64,000 nucleotides of DNA from positions 40,876-104,875 of the forward strand of contig NZ_RAVZ01000002.1 of NCBI RefSeq assembly GCF_003611635.1. Direction: 5' to 3'. The position numbers and the translations under genes were made by a program. Source of the DNA: Corallococcus terminator (GTDB taxonomy: Bacteria > Myxococcota > Myxococcia > Myxococcales > Myxococcaceae). Within the stretch, counting starts at the first letter, position 1, and each line of letters opens with the position of its first letter. Below, piece after piece: positions 1-8,493 of this stretch. The notes under the pieces were generated by a model. It did no database searches and had not been told where the DNA came from. It saw nothing but the letters and a program-made list of their open reading frames with translations.

Positions 1-1
1 C

Positions 2-931
2 GCCCGCGCGGACGAGCTGCGCCTGTCGCCGGTGGATGTGCACTCGGCGGTGGAGTTCGGCATCTCCATGGCGATGACGCACCTGCGAAGCCGCGCCCGG
101 GTGGAGCGCTCCTTCGGACAGGTGCCCCACGCGCTGGCCCACGAGGCGCGCCTGGGCCAGGTGTTCCTGCACCTGCTCATCAACGCCGCGCACGCCATCC
201 CCGTGGGCGACTTCGAGCGCCACCGGGTGACGCTCACCACCCGCCGCGAGGGCGCCTGGGTGCTGGTGGAGGTGTCCGACACCGGCCTGGGCATGACGCC
301 GGAGGTGCTCCAACGCGCCTTCGAGCCGTTCTTCACCACGCGCCCCGTGGGAGAAGGCACCGGCCTGGGTCTGTCCATCTGCCTGGGTCTCGTGCGCAGC
401 ATGCACGGGGAGCTCACCGCCACCAGCATCCCCGGCATGGGCAGCACCTTCCAGGTGCGGCTGCCCGTCTCGGAGGCCGCCACGCACCCCGGCGTCCCCG
501 CGGTGCGGGTGGCCGAAGGGCCCCAGCGCAAGCGCGTGCTGGTGGTGGACGACGAACCGCAGCTCACCTCGGTGCTCAAGCGCATGCTGGGCCGGCAGCA
601 CGACGTGGTGGTGGCGCACAGCGGCCGCGAGGCGCTGGCGCTGCTGGAGCAGGACGACGCCTTCGACCGCGTCTTCTGCGACCTGATGATGGCGGACCTG
701 ACCGGGATGGACGTGCACGCGGAGCTGTCGCGGCGCCGCTCGGAGGTGCTCTCGCGCTTCGTGTTCATGACGGGCGGCAGCTTCACCGAGCGCGCCCGGA
801 CGTTCCTTCAGGCCGTGCCCCTGCCGCGCATCGAAAAGCCCTTCGAGCCGGGGCTCCTGCTGGCGCTGGTGGACGCCTCACCCCCGCGCCCGGGGGCCGT
901 CGTCCGGCTCCCCGCGCGCGAAGGTGCGTGA
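2..931 (+). CDS. Hybrid histidine kinase / response regulator, 3' part only (5' end outside window)
   Basis: The reading frame is open from the first bases, so the gene starts upstream of the window. The visible part carries a histidine-kinase ATPase domain, with the N box NAAHAI, G1 box DTGLGM, F box FEPFFTT and G2 box GTGLGLSI, in roughly the first 150 residues. A receiver domain follows, with the acidic pair VVDDE, the phospho-acceptor Asp in FCDLMM and the conserved Lys in EKPF. It should autophosphorylate and pass phosphate to its own receiver. The dimerisation/His-acceptor and any sensor domain are not in view, so the signal is unknown. No output domain follows the receiver. Confidence 0.9.
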   Translation, partial: ARADELRLSPVDVHSAVEFGISMAMTHLRSRARVERSFGQVPHALAHEARLGQVFLHLLINAAHAIPVGDFERHRVTLTTRREGAWVLVEVSDTGLGMTPEVLQRAFEPFFTTRPVGEGTGLGLSICLGLVRSMHGELTATSIPGMGSTFQVRLPVSEAATHPGVPAVRVAEGPQRKRVLVVDDEPQLTSVLKRMLGRQHDVVVAHSGREALALLEQDDAFDRVFCDLMMADLTGMDVHAELSRRRSEVLSRFVFMTGGSFTERARTFLQAVPLPRIEKPFEPGLLLALVDASPPRPGAVVRLPAREGA

Positions 932-943
932 CCGCGGGGACGG

Positions 944-1639
944 CTACAGCTTCAGCTCCTCCCGCTCCGGCCGGGTGGTGTACGCGGCGCTCGGGTTCGC
1001 CGGGTCCGCCAGCTTCAGCAGCAGCTTGTCCATGCCGTTGGAGCGCGAGAAGGCCATCTCGTTCTTCGTCACGCCCACGAGCGTGAGCAATTCCACCTGG
1101 CCGCTGGGCAGGGTGAAGTGGCTGGGGCGCGTGGCGTCCTTCACGAACACGAAGCCCGCGAGCTTCGTCTCGCCGCCGGTGAGGGTGCCGTCCACCGGGT
1201 AGCGGTGCCCCATGGCGAACAGCCGGGCGCACACGAGGTTGTAGGCCATCATGTCCATGAGGCGCAGGATGGGCCAGCGCTCCTCCTCAGGGGTGTGGAT
1301 GACCATCTCGTAGCCCAGGCCACTGCGCGCGTCGTCCGCCAGCTCCTCGCCGGGCGATACCGTGAAGGGGTTGGACAGGCCGCTCGTGACGTAGGTCCAG
1401 TACGGGTGCTCGGGGCTGGGCGGCGCCACGCGCACGCCCATGGGGAGCCAGTTCGGATCCAACGCCTGACCCTGCGCCAGCTCGCTCTCCAACCACCCCT
1501 CCAGCACGCCGGTGCCTTCCAGGAGGTCGACTTCCTCGCGGATGGCACCGAACAGCTTCGGGTACTCCACCTCGTCACGGTCGGCCCAGCAGTCTTCGTA
1601 CCACTGGATGAAGTCTTCGTCGGTCTCCGGGACTTTCAT
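944..1639 (-). CDS. Suppressor-of-fused (SUFU) domain protein
   Basis: A 231-residue protein. The central part (GYEMVIHT, then WPILRLMDMMAYNL) matches my memory of the bacterial SUFU family (PF05076), named after the animal Hedgehog regulator. In bacteria these proteins are often found as immunity-like or stand-alone cytoplasmic proteins, and no reaction is known. There is no signal peptide or membrane segment. It converges on the kinase gene with a 12-base gap and starts at an ATG whose upstream side faces a 92-base gap. The function here cannot be deduced beyond the family. Confidence 0.75.
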   Translation of the reverse strand: MKVPETDEDFIQWYEDCWADRDEVEYPKLFGAIREEVDLLEGTGVLEGWLESELAQGQALDPNWLPMGVRVAPPSPEHPYWTYVTSGLSNPFTVSPGEELADDARSGLGYEMVIHTPEEERWPILRLMDMMAYNLVCARLFAMGHRYPVDGTLTGGETKLAGFVFVKDATRPSHFTLPSGQVELLTLVGVTKNEMAFSRSNGMDKLLLKLADPANPSAAYTTRPEREELKL

Positions 1640-1731
1640 GGGGCGGACTCTAGAGGTTCACCCCGATTTCACAACTTCATCCGAGCGCCGTCGTCATCCG
1701 GCCGGTGGGCTGGCGGACAGACGTTCAGGAT

Positions 1732-2928
1732 TCAGGTTCCGGTGGACCCGGGGGCGACGGGGGGCGCGGGGTTCCAGGGCTTGAGGCCGCAGATGCGTTC
1801 GGCCTCTTCCACCGCGGGTGTCAGTCGCATCCGCTCCATGCGCAGGAAGCCCCGGACGGCCTTGTCCAGGCGCTTGTCGAAAATCAGGTGGGCGCTGTGC
1901 ACGGCGGTGGGCTCGAAGCCGCGCGACACCTTGTGTTCGCCGCCCGCGCCGGGTTCGAACACCTTGCGGCCCATCTGGATGCAGTCGTCCACGGACTGGT
2001 ACAGGCAGACGTTGAAGTGCAGGAAGGGGTGCTCTTCCGTGCAACCCCAGTAGCGGCCGTAGAGCCGCTCCGGGGTGACCAGGTTGAAGGCGCCCGCGAT
2101 GACCTGCCCGTCCTTCACCGCCTCCACCATCTCCACGGACTGGGGCAGGTGCTGGAAGACGCGGTCGAAGAAGCCCGGGGTGAGCTGCACCTGGCCCCAG
2201 GCGTGGCGTTCGCAGGTGGAGGTGTAGAAGGTGTACGCGCGCTTGGCGTGCTCGGGGCCCAGGTCCGCGCCCCGCACGGTGCGCAGTTGGATTCCCTGGG
2301 GGCCCGCGGCGGCGCGCTCGCGCTTGAGCTGGTGGCGGCGCTTGGAGTCGAAGCGGGCCAGGTAGTCGTCGTAGCTTTGATAGCCCGGGTTCTTCCAGTG
2401 GAACTGGAGGGTGATGCGGCGCGCGAGCCCGGCCTCCTCCAGGAAGTCGGCCTCCTCGTCGGTGGGGTAGAGCACGTGCACCCCGGAGCAGCCCGCGTCC
2501 TCGGCGCTTTGCACCGCGGCCTCCAGCAGGGCGCGGCGCAGGACGGAGGCGTCCTCGCCCGGGGCGGTGAGGAAGCGCGGCACGGTGGCGGGGGACAGGG
2601 GGCCGCCCACGAGGAGCTTGGGGTAGTACTCCACGCCCAGTTGGGCGGCGGCGTTGGCCCAGCCGAAGTCGTAGATGTATTCGCCCATGCTGTGGAACTT
2701 GAGGTAGGCGGGCGCGGCGGCGACCAGCTTCTTTCCCCTCCACAGCGTCAGGTGGTGCGGGGCCCAGCCGGTCTCCTCGGTGGCGCTGCCGCTGTCCTCC
2801 ATGGCGGACAGCCACGCGTGGCGCACGAAGGGGGGCGCGCCGGGGGCGATGAGCGCGTCCCATTGGGCGGCCGGGACGTCGTGGATGGCATCGAGGATGC
2901 GGACCTGGAGCGGGGTGTCGACGGGCAC
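1732..2928 (-). CDS. FemAB-like GNAT acyltransferase (DUF482 / peptidogalycan biosynthesis family)
   Basis: A 398-residue soluble protein. The N-terminus (PPFVRHAWLSAMEDSGS) followed by an aromatic stretch (GEYIYDFGWANAA) is typical of the FemAB-like PF04339 family, which has a double GNAT fold. A second conserved block, YNLVTPERLYGRYWGC-like (residues about 285 to 300), lies in the C-terminal half together with HFNVCLYQSVD. Related enzymes add aminoacyl or acyl groups to cell-wall precursors, but this subfamily has no proven substrate. The gene stands alone between the SUFU gene and an HxlR regulator on the same strand. Confidence 0.8.
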   Translation of the reverse strand: MPVDTPLQVRILDAIHDVPAAQWDALIAPGAPPFVRHAWLSAMEDSGSATEETGWAPHHLTLWRGKKLVAAAPAYLKFHSMGEYIYDFGWANAAAQLGVEYYPKLLVGGPLSPATVPRFLTAPGEDASVLRRALLEAAVQSAEDAGCSGVHVLYPTDEEADFLEEAGLARRITLQFHWKNPGYQSYDDYLARFDSKRRHQLKRERAAAGPQGIQLRTVRGADLGPEHAKRAYTFYTSTCERHAWGQVQLTPGFFDRVFQHLPQSVEMVEAVKDGQVIAGAFNLVTPERLYGRYWGCTEEHPFLHFNVCLYQSVDDCIQMGRKVFEPGAGGEHKVSRGFEPTAVHSAHLIFDKRLDKAVRGFLRMERMRLTPAVEEAERICGLKPWNPAPPVAPGSTGT

Positions 2929-3030
2929 GGGGGCAGTCTTAACGCGAGCCCGCGCCCTGCGCTTTCGTCCGTTTCGCTGGCTGGCGTCCGGGGGAGGGAG
3001 CGCGGGGCGCCTGGCCTGGGAGCCTCCGGG

Positions 3031-3441
3031 TCAGGAGGCCTTCTTGCGGCTGACTTCCTGGGTCCGCGCGGAGAGCACCCGCTGCACGTTGTTTTCAATC
3101 CACGTGGTCAGGGACTTCACGTGCTCGGCGACCTCCTGGCCCATGGGGGTGAGGCTGTAGTCCACGTGGGGGGGAATCACCGGGTGGGCCTCGCGCAGCA
3201 CGAAGCCGTCCTGCTCCAGGGCCTGGAGCGTCTGGGCGAGCATCTTTTCGCTCACCCCGCCCACCTTGCGGCGCAGCTCGCTGAAGCGGTGGGTGCCCTC
3301 TTCCCGCAGCGCGATGAGCACCAGCACGCCCCAGCGGCTGGTGACGTGTTCCAGCACCCCGCGCGACGGACACACGGCCGCGTAGAGGTCCCCGCGCTGC
3401 TTCACCTTCGCCAGCAGTGCACTGCCCTTGCTTGCCTTCAT
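3031..3441 (-). CDS. HxlR-family transcriptional regulator (QorR-like)
   Basis: A winged-helix regulator of about 136 residues. The HxlR signature is visible: CPSRGVLEHVTSRWGVLVLIAL, FSELRRKVGGVSEKML for the recognition helix region, and DYSLTPMGQEV for the wing. I place the start at the ATG at 3441; a GTG at 3450 in the same frame would add three residues. It is divergent from a quinone-reductase-type SDR gene, the same arrangement as qorR/qorB of E. coli. In that system the regulator is redox-sensitive through a cysteine near the N-terminus, and one Cys is present here just before PSRG. It probably represses both itself and its neighbour through the palindrome between them. Confidence 0.88.
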   Translation of the reverse strand: MKASKGSALLAKVKQRGDLYAAVCPSRGVLEHVTSRWGVLVLIALREEGTHRFSELRRKVGGVSEKMLAQTLQALEQDGFVLREAHPVIPPHVDYSLTPMGQEVAEHVKSLTTWIENNVQRVLSARTQEVSRKKAS

Positions 3442-3464
3442 GATTGACACTTACCATAAGGTAC

Positions 3465-3485
3465 GTACTTACGGAAAGTGAGTAC
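3465..3485. promoter_or_regulatory. Candidate HxlR/QorR operator
   Basis: Inverted repeat GTACTTAC, 5-base spacer GGAAA, GTGAGTAC. The arms pair at 7 of 8 positions. It lies in the 108-base gap between the divergent HxlR regulator and the SDR gene. A second, weaker half (CTTACC at 3450 to 3455) lies next to it, toward the regulator. The sequence resembles the GTACTTAC-type sites known for this family. Confidence 0.6.
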
Positions 3486-3549
3486 CCCCGTTAGGGTTAG
3501 TGCCAGTTCGAATCCACGCGCACGGCGCGGGAAGAAAGAGGCACGGGCC

Positions 3550-4407
3550 ATGATCGTCGTCACTGGAGCCACGGGGAAGCTGGGGCGGTTCGTCGTCGAG
3601 GGGCTGTTGAAGAAGGTGCCCGCGAATCAGGTCGCGGTGGCGGTGCGCGACCCGGAGAAGGCGAAGGATTGGGCGGCGCGCGGGGTGCAGGTGCGCAAGG
3701 TGGACTACAGCCAGCCGGAGACGCTGGCGGGGGCGTTCGGGAAGGGGGACGGGGTGTTGCTCATCTCCGCGAACGAGGTGGGCAAGCGCTTCCCGCAGCA
3801 CTCGGCGGTGATTGAGGCGGCGAAGAAGGCGGGCGTGAAGCTGCTGGCGTACACGAGCGCTCCGTACGCGGACACGTCGGGCATCAAGCTGGTGGGGGAG
3901 CACAAGGCCACGGAGGAGGCCATCAAGGCGTCGGGGCTGCCGTACGCGTTCCTGCGCAACGGCTGGTACTTCGAGAACTACACGGACAACCTGGCACCGG
4001 CGCTGGAGTACGGCGTGGTGCAGGGCAGCGCGAAGGACGGCCGGGTGTCAGCGGCCAGCCGCAAGGACTACGCGGACGCGGCGGTGGAGGTGCTCACGGG
4101 CACGGGCCACGAGAACCAGGTGTATGAGCTGGCGGGGGACACGGCCTTCACGCTGACGGAGTACGCGGCGGAGGTGTCGCGCCAGTCGGGCAAGAAGGTG
4201 GCGTACGTGGACCTGCCGGTGCCGGAGTACTCGGCGGCGCTGGTGAAGGTGGGGCTGCCGCAGGTGTACGCGGACATCCTGGCGGACGCGGACGCGGGGC
4301 TCGCGAAGGGTGAGTTGTACAACGACAGCCACACGCTGAGCCGGCTCATCGGGCGGTCCACGACGAAGCTCGCGGATGCGGTGGGCGCGGCGCTCAAGGC
4401 GCGCTGA
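3550..4407 (+). CDS. NmrA-type SDR, NAD(P)H:quinone oxidoreductase (QorB-like)
   Basis: A 285-residue atypical short-chain reductase. The N-terminus MIVVTGATGKLGRFVVEGLL is the NAD(P)-binding GxxGxxG motif in its NmrA form, and YAFLRNGWYFENY is the conserved mid-domain block of the QorB/YtfG group, which reduces quinones with NADPH. I chose the ATG at 3550, preceded by a purine-rich AAGAAAGAGG stretch, because the frame open from 3478 runs across the operator. Expression is likely derepressed by quinone or oxidative stress through the neighbouring HxlR protein. Confidence 0.88.
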   Translation: MIVVTGATGKLGRFVVEGLLKKVPANQVAVAVRDPEKAKDWAARGVQVRKVDYSQPETLAGAFGKGDGVLLISANEVGKRFPQHSAVIEAAKKAGVKLLAYTSAPYADTSGIKLVGEHKATEEAIKASGLPYAFLRNGWYFENYTDNLAPALEYGVVQGSAKDGRVSAASRKDYADAAVEVLTGTGHENQVYELAGDTAFTLTEYAAEVSRQSGKKVAYVDLPVPEYSAALVKVGLPQVYADILADADAGLAKGELYNDSHTLSRLIGRSTTKLADAVGAALKAR

Positions 4408-5176
4408 GGTCGGAGCGTCCGCCGATTTCCGGGAAGCGCTCGTAAGCAAGCAGGAGCGCTTCCAGGTGGGTGGGATTGTCGAGGTCGAGCGGTGCCTCGG
4501 TGAGGCGGACGATCCACCCGCCCGTCGCGGTGCGCCGTGAACGGGACAGCAATTCCGCGTCGCGCGCCGGGTCCGGGAAACCGATGGCCTGGGCGGATGC
4601 GGCGGACCAGTAGTTGAGCCACCCGAGATAATAGGGGATCTCCGGCGAGCGGATGTCCTCGGGCAACTTGAGTGCCGGCAACCCGCGCGAGGGGGATGGC
4701 GGCCCTACGGTGCCAACAGCGCTGACCGTGCGGGCTCTCTGAAGCGCGATGTCCATGGACGCGTTGCCGGGTGTGACCCGTCCCCAGTGGGCGTGCGCAC
4801 CCTCCGCCACGGCTTCCAGCACGGCTTCTGCCGCGGCAAGGGTCGTGGCATCCAGGGGCAACTCCGCGTTCACGTCGAGCTGTGTTTGGCCACCCGGTGC
4901 CGCACTGGCCCAGAGCTTGAATCCGGAGATCGTCACGAAGTGGCTCTCGTCTCCGTTGCAAAGAAGCGGAAGCACCTCGTCTGGCTGTGTCTCCATGACC
5001 CAGGCGTCGCGCTGTGGCAGCAAGATGAATTGCCCTTCGTCTGAAATGGTCCACGCGAGACGCAGGCCGGGCAGCGCGCGTTCCATGCCGTGGACCACCG
5101 CCAGGGGACGCGTGTCTCCGTCCACGAGCCAGGGTGCGTAGACCTTCAAATGGAGTGTGTCATCCAGGGCAACCAT
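4394..5176 (-). CDS. DUF5953-type protein, probable immunity partner of the upstream lipoprotein
   Basis: A 260-residue cytoplasmic protein without signal peptide. Blocks such as AVVHGMERALPGLRLAWTIS, LPLLCNGDESHFVTISG and WLNYWSAASAQAIGFPD are what I recall for the DUF5953 family, nearly confined to myxobacteria and usually following a DUF6310 gene. The start ATG at 5176 sits 2 bases after the stop of the upstream gene, so the two are translationally linked. The last 14 bases overlap the end of the convergent SDR gene. By position and partnership it is the likely antidote to the upstream nuclease-like lipoprotein; that role is inferred. Confidence 0.72.
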   Translation of the reverse strand: MVALDDTLHLKVYAPWLVDGDTRPLAVVHGMERALPGLRLAWTISDEGQFILLPQRDAWVMETQPDEVLPLLCNGDESHFVTISGFKLWASAAPGGQTQLDVNAELPLDATTLAAAEAVLEAVAEGAHAHWGRVTPGNASMDIALQRARTVSAVGTVGPPSPSRGLPALKLPEDIRSPEIPYYLGWLNYWSAASAQAIGFPDPARDAELLSRSRRTATGGWIVRLTEAPLDLDNPTHLEALLLAYERFPEIGGRSDLSAP

Positions 5177-5178
5177 CT

Positions 5179-5796
5179 TCAGCACCAGTCCATGAGGACG
5201 ACAGTCAGGTCGTCGGCAGCTTCGCGTAGTGCGGTCAGATGCGTGCTGCTTCGCACTCCGACAAGGAAGCCGTATCCGCACGCCTTTGCCAGGTCGCGTT
5301 CGCGCCGCAGCTCTATCACCTGCTTTTCGATTACGATTCTTCGAAGGGCAGGGGTGTACGCCTCGAAGTTGTCGGTCTTGATCTCCCAGAGGATCCGGGC
5401 CACGGATTGCACGGCGTCGAAGCGCTTGCCGTTGACCAGCACGTCGAAGCCGCTCATGCCGTTCTGGGGCACCCTGTCGGCGCACTGGTTGTGCAGGTCA
5501 TCGCCTCCCAGGTGCGGCACCCTCTCCGGGATGCACTTCGGGTCGCCGTTCGGCGTGACAGGGATGGGCGGTCTCCTGGTCGAGCCGACCCCCTGCGCTT
5601 CGGGATCCGGATGCACCCGGGGATCCACCATGATGGTCACCGGAGGCGTCAAACCCATGGGGGCCGGCATCACCACGGGTTTCGGTCCCGCGAGGGGCGC
5701 CACCCAGGGCATGGCCACCTGATGGAGCGGCTTCTGTTCCGTCGTCGAGCAGGCGCAGAGCAGCACCAGGAACAGGCCACAGGTCCGGAGCGTCAT
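5179..5796 (-). CDS. DUF6310 lipoprotein with PD-(D/E)XK-like C-terminus, SitA-like toxin candidate
   Basis: A 205-residue protein. I place the start at the ATG at 5796, because it yields a clean type II signal peptide (MTLRTCGLFLVLLCAC, lipobox LCAC); a longer frame reaches 5862. After a proline-rich linker (residues 30 to 85) comes a compact domain beginning PKCIPERVPHLGGDDLHNQC. Within it, FDVLVNGKRFDA followed by LWEIKT forms a D...E-x-K pattern of the PD-(D/E)XK nuclease fold, and the protein ends in VVLMDWC. A lipoprotein signal, a nuclease-like C-terminus and a following immunity-like gene match the plan of the SitA toxins of Myxococcus xanthus, which pass between siblings by outer-membrane exchange. 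Toxicity is inferred. Confidence 0.72.
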   Translation of the reverse strand: MTLRTCGLFLVLLCACSTTEQKPLHQVAMPWVAPLAGPKPVVMPAPMGLTPPVTIMVDPRVHPDPEAQGVGSTRRPPIPVTPNGDPKCIPERVPHLGGDDLHNQCADRVPQNGMSGFDVLVNGKRFDAVQSVARILWEIKTDNFEAYTPALRRIVIEKQVIELRRERDLAKACGYGFLVGVRSSTHLTALREAADDLTVVLMDWC

Positions 5797-5875
5797 TCCC
5801 TGGGAGTGTGGCAGTGCATCTCCCAGGGGCGCCAGCGCCAACCGCCACCAGCAGCGCCGCACTGAGCCCGGAAAC

Positions 5876-5913
5876 GAAAACGGGGGAGCAGTCCCTGACG
5901 GACGGCTCCCCCG
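5876..5913 (-). terminator. Rho-independent terminator of the desaturase gene
   Basis: Stem CGGGGGAGC (5881 to 5889) pairs with GCTCCCCCG (5905 to 5913). On the minus strand the stem is followed by GTTTTCG. It lies 22 bases after the desaturase stop codon and before the toxin-like gene, so the latter has its own transcription. Confidence 0.8.
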
Positions 5914-5934
5914 CGTGACTTCAATGCCAGGACC

Positions 5935-6732
5935 TCAGGCCGTCTGCGCCCCGCCACTGCTCGCGCGCGCCACTTCGCGCGGCTCCGGGTACACCGCGCG
6001 CTGGGGCGTGGTGATGCGGATGACGCCCAGCTTCGACAGCACGCGCATCACCTGCCACGTGGGGTCGATTTCAAAGGCGCGCGCCGCGAAGTTCGGGCTC
6101 GCGCCGAACTTGTGATGGTTGTTCTGGAACAGCTCGCCCATGCACAGCACGTCCACCGGCAGCGTGTTGCGCGACTGGTCGCTGCCCTTGAAGTTGCGGT
6201 AGCCGTACTTGTGCCCGCACCAGTTCACGATGGCGCCGTGCACCGGCCCCATCACGAAGTGCACCGGCAACAGCAGGAACATCCAGGGCGACGTCGCGAA
6301 CGCCACGTAGAACGCCGTGTACAGGCCCACCCACACCAGCGGCGCCCACCAGGACTGGCCCAGCGTCTTGTCCACGAGCGGCCACTCCGGGTACCCACCC
6401 TCGAAGCGCGGCTCCGGCGTCACGGTGCCCTTCACGAAGCCGTCGTAGCGCTTCTTCGTGTGCAGCATCATCCGCAGCGCGTCCTTGAAGAAGTGCGGAG
6501 AGTGCGGGTCCTTCTCCGTGTCGGAGAAGGCGTGGTGCTCGCGGTGCAGGATGGCGTACGCCTTGGGCGACAGGTACGACGAGCCCTGCACCAGGTAGGT
6601 GAGCAGGTGCATCGCCTTCTCCGTGCGCGGCCCCATGCTGTACATGCGGTGCGCCGCGTAGCGGTGCTGGAAGAAGCTCTGGAAGAAGACGCAGAGCAGC
6701 CAGTGACTGATGAAGAAGATAGCGATGGCCAT
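5935..6732 (-). CDS. Membrane fatty acid desaturase (acyl-CoA/acyl-lipid type)
   Basis: A 265-residue integral membrane di-iron desaturase that puts a double bond into fatty acyl chains. The three histidine boxes are present: HRYAAH near residue 23, HREHH near residue 63, and NNHHKFG near residue 208. Hydrophobic segments occur at the N-terminus and around residues 130 to 160. It is short compared with eukaryotic enzymes but normal for the bacterial DesA/OLE1-like group. It is monocistronic, divergent from bioA with a 256-base gap that should contain both promoters, and closed by the terminator at 5876 to 5913. It probably adjusts membrane fluidity. Confidence 0.9.
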   Translation of the reverse strand: MAIAIFFISHWLLCVFFQSFFQHRYAAHRMYSMGPRTEKAMHLLTYLVQGSSYLSPKAYAILHREHHAFSDTEKDPHSPHFFKDALRMMLHTKKRYDGFVKGTVTPEPRFEGGYPEWPLVDKTLGQSWWAPLVWVGLYTAFYVAFATSPWMFLLLPVHFVMGPVHGAIVNWCGHKYGYRNFKGSDQSRNTLPVDVLCMGELFQNNHHKFGASPNFAARAFEIDPTWQVMRVLSKLGVIRITTPQRAVYPEPREVARASSGGAQTA

Positions 6733-6988
6733 GACTCTCCCGTGCTTTCAGACCAGGGGTAACACTCCGGCTGTCACGGCAATGTCAGCGCTCTTCATGA
6801 CGTCGGCAGCGCCCGGCCCTCCCGAACCCTCCCGGACGACCGACACTGAGCGTCCCGCCTTCCTCCGTGTCCGCTGACGGATAGGGCGCGGTGCGGCAAG
6901 GACGTTGCGGCCTGCCCCCAAGGAGGGCAGAACGGCACGCGGCGCGTCACCCGGGGCATGGATCATCCCCCAGTCAGGAGCACACACC

Positions 6989-8320
6989 GTGGAGCGGGCA
7001 GCCATCGTCGGCCTGGACAAGCAGCACGTCTGGCACCCCTACACCGCCATGGCCCAGTACATCGCGGACACCGACCCGCTGGTCATCGTCCGCGCGGAGG
7101 GCGTCTACCTCCATGACGCTGACGGCCAGCGCTACCTGGACGCCAACGGCTCCTGGTGGGTGTCCACCCTGGGACACCGCCACCCCCGGCTGGTGCGGGC
7201 CCTCACCGACCAGCTCGGCTGCCTGGCCCACGCCTCGCTCGCGGGCATCACCCACGGCCCCGCGGCCCTCCTGGCCTCTGAGCTGACCGCGCTGGCCCCC
7301 GGCGCGGACCGCGCGGACGTGCCCGCGGAACAGAAGCTGTCGCGCGTCTTCTATTCGGACAACGGCAGCACCGCGGTGGAGGTGGCCATCAAGATGGCCG
7401 CGCAGTACTGGGCCCAGAACGGGCGGCCCCGCCGCACCCGCTTCATCACCCTGTCCGGGGCCTTCCACGGCGAGACGCTGGGCGCCACCAGCGTGGGCGG
7501 CGTGTCCGAGTTCCGCGACGTGTTCGGCCCGCTCCTCTTCGACGTGGTGCACGTGCCGTCCCCCGCGGAGGAGGGCGGACACGCGCGCGCCCTGGCGCAG
7601 TTGCGCGCGGCGCTCCAGGCGGATCCGGACGGCATCGCCGGTGTCATCCTGGAGCCCGTCATCCAGGGCGCGGTGGGCATGTGGATGTCGTCACCGGACT
7701 TCGTGCGCGAGGTGCGCAAGGCCACCCGCGACGTGGACACCTTCCTCATCGCCGACGAGGTCTTCACCGGCCTGGGCCGCACCGGCGCCCGCTTCGCGGT
7801 GGACCTGGCGGAGGTGGTGCCGGACCTGCTGTGCCTGGCCAAGGCGCTGAGCGGGGGCCTGTTGCCCTTTGGCGCCACGCTCGCGTCGGAGCGCATCTTC
7901 GCGGGCTTCCTGGGGGCGAAGGACCGGGCGCTGTATTACGGGCACTCGTACTGCGGCAACCCGCTGGGCGCGGCCGTGGCTCGCGAGGTGCTGGCCGTGT
8001 ACCGCGACGAGGACGTGCTGGGACAGGTCCAGCGCAAGGCGCCCCGCGTGAAGGCCGCCTTTGAACGCATGGCCGCCACCATCCCCGGCCTGGTGCGCCC
8101 GCGCGCCGTGGGCATGGTGGGGGCGCTGGACCTGGGCGGCGGGGGCTACTTCGCCAACAGCGGCTGGCGTGTGTACGAGGCCGCGCGCCGCCGGGGGCTC
8201 TACCTGCGCCCGCTGGGCGACACCGTCTACATCGCGCCCGCGCTCAACATCCCGGACGCGGACCTGGACGTGCTGCTCGCCGGCGTGGAGGACAGCCTGC
8301 GGGAGGTGGCCTCGGGCTGA
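6989..8320 (+). CDS. bioA: Adenosylmethionine-8-amino-7-oxononanoate aminotransferase
   Basis: A 443-residue class III PLP aminotransferase of biotin synthesis that uses S-adenosylmethionine as amino donor to make 7,8-diaminopelargonate. HVWHPYTAM near the N-terminus and NGSWWVSTLGHRHPRL are BioA hallmarks. ADEVFTGLGRTG carries the PLP-ring Asp, and the Schiff-base Lys is about residue 285 in LAKALSGG. The GTG at 6989 follows CAGGAG at a good distance and gives the normal length; a TTG at 6905 in the same frame is less likely. No other bio gene is adjacent, so the pathway is split elsewhere in the genome. Confidence 0.92.
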   Translation: MERAAIVGLDKQHVWHPYTAMAQYIADTDPLVIVRAEGVYLHDADGQRYLDANGSWWVSTLGHRHPRLVRALTDQLGCLAHASLAGITHGPAALLASELTALAPGADRADVPAEQKLSRVFYSDNGSTAVEVAIKMAAQYWAQNGRPRRTRFITLSGAFHGETLGATSVGGVSEFRDVFGPLLFDVVHVPSPAEEGGHARALAQLRAALQADPDGIAGVILEPVIQGAVGMWMSSPDFVREVRKATRDVDTFLIADEVFTGLGRTGARFAVDLAEVVPDLLCLAKALSGGLLPFGATLASERIFAGFLGAKDRALYYGHSYCGNPLGAAVAREVLAVYRDEDVLGQVQRKAPRVKAAFERMAATIPGLVRPRAVGMVGALDLGGGGYFANSGWRVYEAARRRGLYLRPLGDTVYIAPALNIPDADLDVLLAGVEDSLREVASG

Positions 8321-8344
8321 TGCCCGCGGAGGTCCGCTGGGAGA

Positions 8345-8378
8345 GACGGAGGAGCGGAGCGCTGCGTCCGCTCCCGTC
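8345..8378 (+). terminator. Hairpin after bioA, possible terminator
   Basis: GGAGCGGA (8351 to 8358) pairs perfectly with TCCGCTCC (8367 to 8374), extended by GACG/CGTC outside. No U-tract follows, so it may be a Rho-assisted end or merely a stable structure between bioA and the next gene on the same strand. Confidence 0.4.
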
Positions 8379-8493
8379 GGTCGGCACGTGCCTGGAAGCC
8401 CCCTGCCGCCCCCTTATGTCGAGGGACTGGCGGCGTGCGCATTCGTTGATTCAGGCGCCGTGTCGTCTCCAGCCCATCCAGGAGGGAATTCCC

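Noticed and set aside
1705..3447. 580-residue open frame on the plus strand
   Set aside because: It is opposite the acetyltransferase and HxlR genes, has shadow-type composition (long runs of Gly, Val, Arg, His), and shows no domain.
3504..3530. AGTTCGAATCC, a tRNA T-loop-like sequence
   Set aside because: The flanking bases do not form a T-arm stem, and no acceptor or anticodon arm can be drawn.
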